From positions 558,001-622,000 of the forward strand of contig NZ_CAHJXM010000003.1 in NCBI RefSeq assembly GCF_903645295.1: DNA of 64,000 nt. Reading direction: 5' to 3'. The notes beneath the pieces were generated by a model. That model saw only the letters and a program-made list of their open reading frames with translations, did not search any database and had not been told where the DNA came from. Below, piece by piece: positions 58,923-64,000 of this stretch (positions within the stretch are counted from its first letter, which is position 1; every line of letters starts with the position of its first letter). This stretch comes from Bacillus sp. Marseille-Q1617 (GTDB lineage: Bacteria; Bacillota; Bacilli; Bacillales; Bacillaceae_B). A program made the translations under genes and the position numbers.

Positions 58923-60029
58923 TTGAAACACTCAGATTATATGGAACTGGCACTGAATATGGCCAAGGCCACACAGGGTCAAACATCCCCAAACCCGGCA
59001 GTAGGTGCTGTGGTTGTAAGGGATGGAGCAGTAGTAGGTCTGGGCGCTCATTTAAATGCTGGAGAAGGACATGCAGAAGTTCATGCAATCAGAGCAGCAG
59101 GCGAGAAAGCGGAGGGTGCAGATATCTATGTCACTCTTGAACCCTGTTCACACTATGGAAAGACACCACCCTGTTCACAACTCATTATCTCAAGTGGGAT
59201 AAAGAGGGTATTCATTGCAAGTACAGATCCCAATCCACTGGTATCCGGTAAAGGGATAGAACAACTGCGTGACGCAGGAATACAAGTACATGTAGGTGAG
59301 TGTCAATCTGAAGCGCTGGAACTCAATAAACATTTCTTTCATTTCATAAAGCATAAGACACCGTATGTAACATTGAAAACAGCCATTACTTTAGACGGTA
59401 AAACGGCAGCTCCTTCAGGAGACAGTAAATGGATCACTTCTGAAAAATCAAGACTCGATGTCCACTATGATCGTCACCGGCATGACGCGATATTAGTTGG
59501 AGTCAACACCATTATCCGCGACAACCCGCACCTTACCACCCGTTTGCCCCAAGGTGGAAAAAACCCCATTCGAATTATTTTAGATAATCATTTAAGAACA
59601 CCATTAACATCCAATGTTGTAAAAGATCATGAAAGTAAAACCATCATTATCACAAATGAGTCCGTTAAGGAAGAGGATAAAATTCCATATCTAGAAGCAG
59701 GCTGTGACCTTATTTCAATTCCCTTGGACAGAATTGATCTTCACCATTTATTAAGAGAGCTTGGAAGCAGATCCATTCAGTCACTGTATGTCGAGGGGGG
59801 ATCAGCTGTACACGGTTCCTTTCTGAAAGAAAGAGCTTTCCAGGAACTCATCATGTATATGGCTCCAAAGCTCATAGGCGGCAGTGGTGCTTTTACAAGC
59901 TTTGGCAAAACCGGAGCTTCTGCCATTTCAGAAGGTCTGGAAATGAAAATTATCTCCGTCGATTCCGTTGGGGAAGATATCAAAATTACAGCAGTCCCTA
60001 AAGACTACTCCGAGATGAAAGAAGGTTGA
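58923..60029 (+). CDS. ribD: Bifunctional pyrimidine deaminase/reductase RibD
   Basis: A 368-residue enzyme for the second and third steps of riboflavin synthesis. The N-terminal deaminase has the zinc site HAEVHA (His50, Glu52) with Cys75 and Cys84 in PCSHYGKTPPC. The C-terminal reductase has TLDGKTA, KWITSE and LYVEGGSAVHGSF. The start is TTG 58923 behind GGAGGGCG. First gene of the operon. Confidence 0.97.
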   Translation: MKHSDYMELALNMAKATQGQTSPNPAVGAVVVRDGAVVGLGAHLNAGEGHAEVHAIRAAGEKAEGADIYVTLEPCSHYGKTPPCSQLIISSGIKRVFIASTDPNPLVSGKGIEQLRDAGIQVHVGECQSEALELNKHFFHFIKHKTPYVTLKTAITLDGKTAAPSGDSKWITSEKSRLDVHYDRHRHDAILVGVNTIIRDNPHLTTRLPQGGKNPIRIILDNHLRTPLTSNVVKDHESKTIIITNESVKEEDKIPYLEAGCDLISIPLDRIDLHHLLRELGSRSIQSLYVEGGSAVHGSFLKERAFQELIMYMAPKLIGGSGAFTSFGKTGASAISEGLEMKIISVDSVGEDIKITAVPKDYSEMKEG

Positions 60030-60033
60030 TGAT

Positions 60034-60690
60034 TTGTTTACCGGTATAATAGAGGAAATAGGAAAAATCAACAAAATCAAAAAGTCAGCATCATCGATGA
60101 TCCTCACCATTACTGCTAAAAAGGTTCTCAAAGATGTCCATATCGGAGACAGCATCAGTGTGAACGGTGTATGCCTGACGGTTACTTCCTTTACAGAAAG
60201 CCGTTTTCAAGTGGATGTCATGCCTGAAACATTCGAAGCTACAACCCTTAGATCCTTATCGGCCGGTTCCCATGTAAACCTGGAAAGGGCTATGGCTGCA
60301 GGCGGCCGTTTTGGTGGCCACTTTGTTAACGGTCATGTAGATGGAATCGGGACGATTAAGAGGCTCGAACAAGTCGAAAATGCTGTTTATGTTGAAATCT
60401 CAATTCCTAAAGAACTTTCACCTTTCTTTATTATGAAGGGTTCAGTAGCGATTGATGGCACCTCGTTGACAGTATTTGGACTAAGTGATGACTCCATCAC
60501 CGTTTCACTCATTCCGCAAACAAGGGGAGATACGATTCTCGGCCATAAGAAGACTGGAGACATGGTCAATCTGGAATGTGATGTCATGGCTAAGTATTTC
60601 CATCGATTTTACGAACAGGCACAGCGAAAGAAAAGCAGTTCAAGTAATATCAGCTATGAATTTTTGAATCAACATGGTTTCGCTGATTAA
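60034..60690 (+). CDS. ribE: Riboflavin synthase alpha subunit
   Basis: A 218-residue protein of two similar halves beginning [10 protein letters not shown], with GVCLTVTSF and GTSLTVFGL as the repeated lumazine-binding motifs. It dismutates two lumazines to riboflavin. TTG 60034 is the start, with AAGGTTGATGA upstream and only four bases after ribD. Confidence 0.97.
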   Translation: MFTGIIEEIGKINKIKKSASSMILTITAKKVLKDVHIGDSISVNGVCLTVTSFTESRFQVDVMPETFEATTLRSLSAGSHVNLERAMAAGGRFGGHFVNGHVDGIGTIKRLEQVENAVYVEISIPKELSPFFIMKGSVAIDGTSLTVFGLSDDSITVSLIPQTRGDTILGHKKTGDMVNLECDVMAKYFHRFYEQAQRKKSSSSNISYEFLNQHGFAD

Positions 60691-60707
60691 TGGAGGAGGA
60701 ATGGAAG

Positions 60708-61901
60708 GTGTTTCATACAATCGAAGAAGCAATAGAGGATCTTAAAGAAGGCAAGGTTGTCATCGTAGTCGATGATGAAAATCGTGAAAATGAAGGTGAC
60801 TTTGTAGCCCTTGCTGAAAATGCCACGCCGGAAGTCATAAATTTTATGGCAAAAGAAGGAAGAGGTTTGATTTGTGCCCCGATTACTGAGGAGTTAACCA
60901 ATCGATTAAAACTATCACCGATGACTGACGAAAATACAGATCCACATGGAACGGCATTTACAATCAGTATCGACCATCGTTCATCCACAACAGGGATCAG
61001 TGCATTCGAAAGGTCGGCAACCATCCGGGAGCTTCTGAATCCTTCGTCCCTTCCGGAAGATTTCAAACGTCCTGGACATGTATTCCCGCTTGTTGCTAAA
61101 AATGGCGGTGTACTAAAACGGGCAGGTCACACAGAAGCGGCGGTGGATCTCGCTGCCCTTGCAGGTGGAGAGCAGGCCGGAGTCATTTGTGAAATCATGA
61201 ATGAAGACGGGACGATGGCCAGGGGTCCTGAGTTAATGAAGATGGCTGAGAAGTGGGATTTAAAAATCATCACGATTGAAGATCTGATCCGTTATCGCAG
61301 GAAAAAAGATAAACTGGTCACCAGGGAAGTTGAGATTGAATTACCAACTGAATTTGGCCAGTTCAAAGCTGTTGCCTACACGGAGAACCTGACCGGCAAA
61401 GAACATATCGCCCTGGTCAAAGGGGAATGGAAAGAAAATGAGGAAGTCTTGGTCAGGGTCCATTCGGAATGCCTGACCGGGGATGTCTTCGGTTCGAACC
61501 GGTGTGACTGCGGTCCTCAGCTTGCCACTGCACTGACACAGATAGAAGAAGCGGGGCAAGGCGTCCTCTTATATATGAGGCAAGAGGGAAGAGGAATAGG
61601 CTTGATCAATAAGTTGAAGGCTTACAAGCTTCAAGAAGAAGGTCTTGATACAGTCGAAGCAAATCATAAACTTGGGTTCGGAGCAGACCTGCGTGAGTAT
61701 GGCATTGGCGCTCAAATTTTGAGGGATCTGAACATCCAGCGTATAAGGCTATTGACCAATAACCCCCGCAAAGTTGCCGGTATCAATGGGTATGGGTTGG
61801 AAATAGTGGACCGGGTAGCCATTCAAGTTCCGTCAAAGCTTGAAAATGAAAAGTATTTAAAGACTAAGCATTCGAAACTGGGTCATTTATTGAAGTTCTA
61901 G
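60708..61901 (+). CDS. ribBA: Bifunctional DHBP synthase/GTP cyclohydrolase II
   Basis: A 397-residue fusion. The N-terminal RibB half has [14 protein letters not shown] and [13 protein letters not shown]. The C-terminal RibA half has the zinc Cys residues in [20 protein letters not shown], followed by RQEGRGIGL. It feeds both branches of riboflavin synthesis. GTG 60708, behind GGAGGAGG, gives the usual length and start [11 protein letters not shown] 60690, overlapping the ribE stop, adds six residues. Confidence 0.97.
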   Translation: MFHTIEEAIEDLKEGKVVIVVDDENRENEGDFVALAENATPEVINFMAKEGRGLICAPITEELTNRLKLSPMTDENTDPHGTAFTISIDHRSSTTGISAFERSATIRELLNPSSLPEDFKRPGHVFPLVAKNGGVLKRAGHTEAAVDLAALAGGEQAGVICEIMNEDGTMARGPELMKMAEKWDLKIITIEDLIRYRRKKDKLVTREVEIELPTEFGQFKAVAYTENLTGKEHIALVKGEWKENEEVLVRVHSECLTGDVFGSNRCDCGPQLATALTQIEEAGQGVLLYMRQEGRGIGLINKLKAYKLQEEGLDTVEANHKLGFGADLREYGIGAQILRDLNIQRIRLLTNNPRKVAGINGYGLEIVDRVAIQVPSKLENEKYLKTKHSKLGHLLKF

Positions 61902-61948
61902 TACCGGATGCACACATTATAATAATCGATCAAATGGAGGAATGAATC

Positions 61949-62419
61949 ATGAAAACAATTTATGAAGGTAATTTAGTTGGAACTGGGTTGAAAGTAGCGA
62001 TCGTCGTATCGCGTTTTAATGAATTCATCACATCTAAGCTGCTTGGTGGAGCTGAAGATGCACTAAAGAGACATGGAATCGAGGAAAGTGACATCTCGGT
62101 TACTTGGGTACCTGGAGCATTTGAAATCCCGATGATTGCTAAAAAGCTTGCTCGTTCAGGAAAATATGATGCCGTCATCACTCTTGGAACGGTTATCCGC
62201 GGCGCCACTGCACACTTTGAATATGTAAGTGGCGAGGTAGCTAAAGGAGTGGCCGGTCTTGCTTTGCAGGAAGACATTCCAGTGATCTTCGGTGTCCTTA
62301 CAACGGATACGATTGAGCAGGCAATCGAGCGTGCAGGCACGAAAGCAGGAAACAAAGGATGGGAAGCGGCCGTCTCAGCTATTGAAATGGCTAATCTTGT
62401 GCGGGAAATAGAAAAATAA
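61949..62419 (+). CDS. ribH: 6,7-dimethyl-8-ribityllumazine synthase
   Basis: A 156-residue capsid-forming enzyme: [45 protein letters not shown] with the catalytic His, and [24 protein letters not shown]. It joins the RibA- and RibB-derived products for RibE. GGAGGAATG precedes ATG 61949. Last gene of the operon; no ribT follows. Confidence 0.98.
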   Translation: MKTIYEGNLVGTGLKVAIVVSRFNEFITSKLLGGAEDALKRHGIEESDISVTWVPGAFEIPMIAKKLARSGKYDAVITLGTVIRGATAHFEYVSGEVAKGVAGLALQEDIPVIFGVLTTDTIEQAIERAGTKAGNKGWEAAVSAIEMANLVREIEK

Positions 62420-62431
62420 TCAATGGTGACC

Positions 62432-62466
62432 AAAAGCCGGTTCCGTATTGGGGCCGGCTTTTTAAT
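62432..62466 (+). terminator. Intrinsic terminator after ribH
   Basis: AAAAGCCGG pairs with CCGGCTTTT, followed by TAATAATA. Confidence 0.85.
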
Positions 62467-63061
62467 AATAGGGAGTTAGGAGCAGGCTATGTGGTCTGGC
62501 AATTCTGATCGGAGATTTTGCATGACTTGAAAAGAGTGACATACGCTCTAAATGAGCAAGGTGAATTCAGAACGAATTACATGTTGGAGAGGTGCTTGAT
62601 TAGAATCATTCTTAAAAGATCGTAAATTTCTAAATAGGATCATAAACACTGAAACAGGATCATAAATCGTTTGTCTCTCAGTCAAACCGCGGCTTAACCC
62701 TCTTGTTACCTGCCACCAGGCGGGTACTATTTCATAAAGCAGCTCTACAATATACATATTTAAAGAAAAGAAGCTCGCTTTTATTCATAAATGCCGATTC
62801 TCGACGGAGATACTCCCCAGCCTGATATTATTTAATGCTCTTCCCATACACTGCATAGCCCGTCTCCCCCTCAATTCTTGGATGAAAAATATAATCTGAG
62901 AGGTATGACGCATTCTGTTCATATCTGAGAAAAACAACCGAACTAAACTTTCTATAATTCTTATTGGCAAATCCTCACCTTTTTGCTAAAATAATATTTT
63001 GTGGCTCATCCTTTTTGGGGATTGAGCGGGTAGGGAGAGGGCAGTTTTATAGGAAGATTAT
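62467..63061. other. Intergenic region before the permease gene
   Basis: About 600 bases without a credible gene; the two minus-strand ORFs here lack ribosome binding sites and any family pattern. It contains three short direct repeats (62617-62666). No purine riboswitch or PurR-type box is recognised ahead of the permease. AGGAAGATT just before 63062 is the permease ribosome binding site. Confidence 0.6.
62617..62666. repeat. Three direct repeats GATC(A/G)TAAA with 20-bp period
   Basis: AGATCGTAAA (62617), GGATCATAAA (62637) and GGATCATAAA (62657) recur at exactly 20 bp, two helical turns, with unrelated sequence between. Confidence 0.55.
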
Positions 63062-64000
63062 ATGAAGGAACGTAAAGGTATTTTTCAGTTAAAGGATCAT
63101 GATACCTCGTTCAAGCAAGAGATAATGGCCGGAGCGATAGGTTATTTTACGATTGTGTACATTATCGCAGTAAATGCACTCATTCTTTCTGAAGCTGGAA
63201 TTCCATTCGAAGGGGCAGTCATGGCAACCATACTGGCTTCCTTTGTCGGATGTTTGGTGATGGCCTTTTGGGCGAATGCACCAATTCTTCTGGTTCCGGG
63301 GATGGGCATCAATGCGATGTTTACATTCACTCTGGTTAAATCTTCAGGTTTGACGTGGCAGGAAGCTTTAGCTGTCGTAGTTGTTTCGGGGATACTCTTC
63401 ATGATCATTGCGTTTACTAAGCTTTCTAAAGTATTATCGGAAGCCATCCCGAAGACATTGAAAGAGGCGATTACAGTAGGCCTCGGTATGTTTTTAATGT
63501 TCATCGGTCTTGAAAAGGGCGGTCTGATCCAACGCGGGGACTCAGCTCTCATTACGATCGGAGACTTTGGGGAACTTAAGGTGCTCGCTACCGTGCTCAC
63601 CTTTTTGGTAACGATTTTCCTTTTTATTCGCAACGTAAAAGGTCAATTTTTATGGAGTATCGCATTTGGAACAATGTTAGGGTTTATCTTTGGCATTGAA
63701 CCTTCTATTTCCGGCAGTACGTTTCACTTGAGTGAATACGGTCAGGTATTTGGACAGATTTCATTTGATGCCGTTTTGGAAATACCCTTTTGGATTGCTG
63801 TGTTTTCCGTAACGATGGTACTGGTATTTGAGAACATCGGACTGATACACGGCCATGTAGACATGATCGGACAGCCTCAAAAGTATCCAAAAGCCTTTCA
63901 AGCAAATGCTTTTTCCGCATTTACCTCGGGTTTCTTTGGAACGAGTCCAACTGTATCGACGGTTGAAAGTGCAGCAGCGATGACAGCCGGGGGAAGAACT
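63062..64000 (+). CDS. NCS2 family purine permease (AzgA type), 3' end outside window
   Basis: The frame from ATG 63062 is open to the window end (313 residues). It reads MKERKGIFQLKDHDTSFKQE, then hydrophobic segments with AGAIGYFTIVYIIAVNALILS, LVPGMGINAMFTFTL, LKEAITVGLGMFLMFIGLE and the family motif FFGTSPTVSTVESAAAMTAGGRT. The TSPTVSTVESA segment identifies the AzgA/PbuG branch that imports adenine, guanine or hypoxanthine with protons. AGGAAGATT precedes the start. Which purine it carries cannot be told. Confidence 0.92.
   Translation, partial: MKERKGIFQLKDHDTSFKQEIMAGAIGYFTIVYIIAVNALILSEAGIPFEGAVMATILASFVGCLVMAFWANAPILLVPGMGINAMFTFTLVKSSGLTWQEALAVVVVSGILFMIIAFTKLSKVLSEAIPKTLKEAITVGLGMFLMFIGLEKGGLIQRGDSALITIGDFGELKVLATVLTFLVTIFLFIRNVKGQFLWSIAFGTMLGFIFGIEPSISGSTFHLSEYGQVFGQISFDAVLEIPFWIAVFSVTMVLVFENIGLIHGHVDMIGQPQKYPKAFQANAFSAFTSGFFGTSPTVSTVESAAAMTAGGRT

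Noticed and set aside
61960..62433. 157-aa minus-strand ORF opposite ribH
   Set aside because: It mirrors ribH, which is a clear lumazine synthase in the riboflavin operon.

Overview
The window is a stretch of chromosome from a spore-forming member of the Bacillaceae (Firmicutes). The evidence is AT-rich DNA, strong AGGAGG-type ribosome binding sites, frequent TTG/GTG starts, intrinsic terminators after most units, and long runs of gene order shared with Bacillus subtilis. These runs are ypgQ-ypgR-brxA-ypiP-ypjP-thyA-dfrA-yplQ-ypmP-ypmR-ypmS-msrA-msrB-ypqE in the left third and yodT-S-R-Q-P-kamA-yokU-yozE-yodN-yozD-yodL-deoD-yodJ-ctpA in the middle. Genus cannot be fixed from the sequence alone; Rossellomorea or another Bacillus sensu lato fits. 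There are no rRNA genes, canonical tRNA genes, CRISPR arrays, prophage or transposase genes.

Layout. 1-5.6 kb: housekeeping and redox genes (DegV end, HD pyrophosphohydrolase, Uup-type ABC-F, Nfu/HEAT protein, bacilliredoxin, methyltransferase). 5.6-6.9 kb: a gene-free stretch filled with repeats and one likely 25-aa peptide gene. 7-19.8 kb: secreted YpjP and a PPEP-like metalloprotease, thyA-dfrA, SRAP protein, ypmP, degV, ypmR-ypmS, a DUF4397 protein, an RsgA paralogue behind a leader-peptide attenuator, msrA-msrB and a glucose-type EIIA. 20-22 kb: a chemoreceptor. 22.4-29.2 kb: the beta-lysine/lysine operon yodTSRQ-yodP-kamA-yokU. 29.2-38 kb: sporulation-linked small genes, a Hanks kinase-Spo0M pair, deoD, yodJ and ctpA. 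38-48.2 kb: a broken LCP gene, a COG0523 GTPase with two small cysteine-bearing membrane proteins, a CAP protein, an SDR, a MATE pump and an orphan MurG. 48.3-51.8 kb (minus strand): uppP-dedA, an amidohydrolase and a GNAT enzyme with a long structured leader. 52.7-58.4 kb: WYL regulator, yxlEFG-like ABC exporter, Nudix, patatin and copper-storage-like genes. 58.6-62.4 kb: the FMN-riboswitch-controlled ribD-E-BA-H operon. The window ends inside an NCS2 purine permease.

Most genes are ordinary for the family. The two most unusual signals are regulatory RNAs. One is a promoter, a 29-codon leader ORF and a terminator/anti-terminator that also buries the ribosome binding site of the RsgA paralogue (16168-16407). 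The other is a minus-strand leader of the GNAT gene with three consecutive tRNA-like arms, including a perfect T-arm, feeding a chain of mutually exclusive helices that ends on the Shine-Dalgarno sequence (48870-49060). Also notable are three families of 120-140 bp palindromic repeats, twice found nested in one another, and an LCP gene with a single in-frame amber codon.
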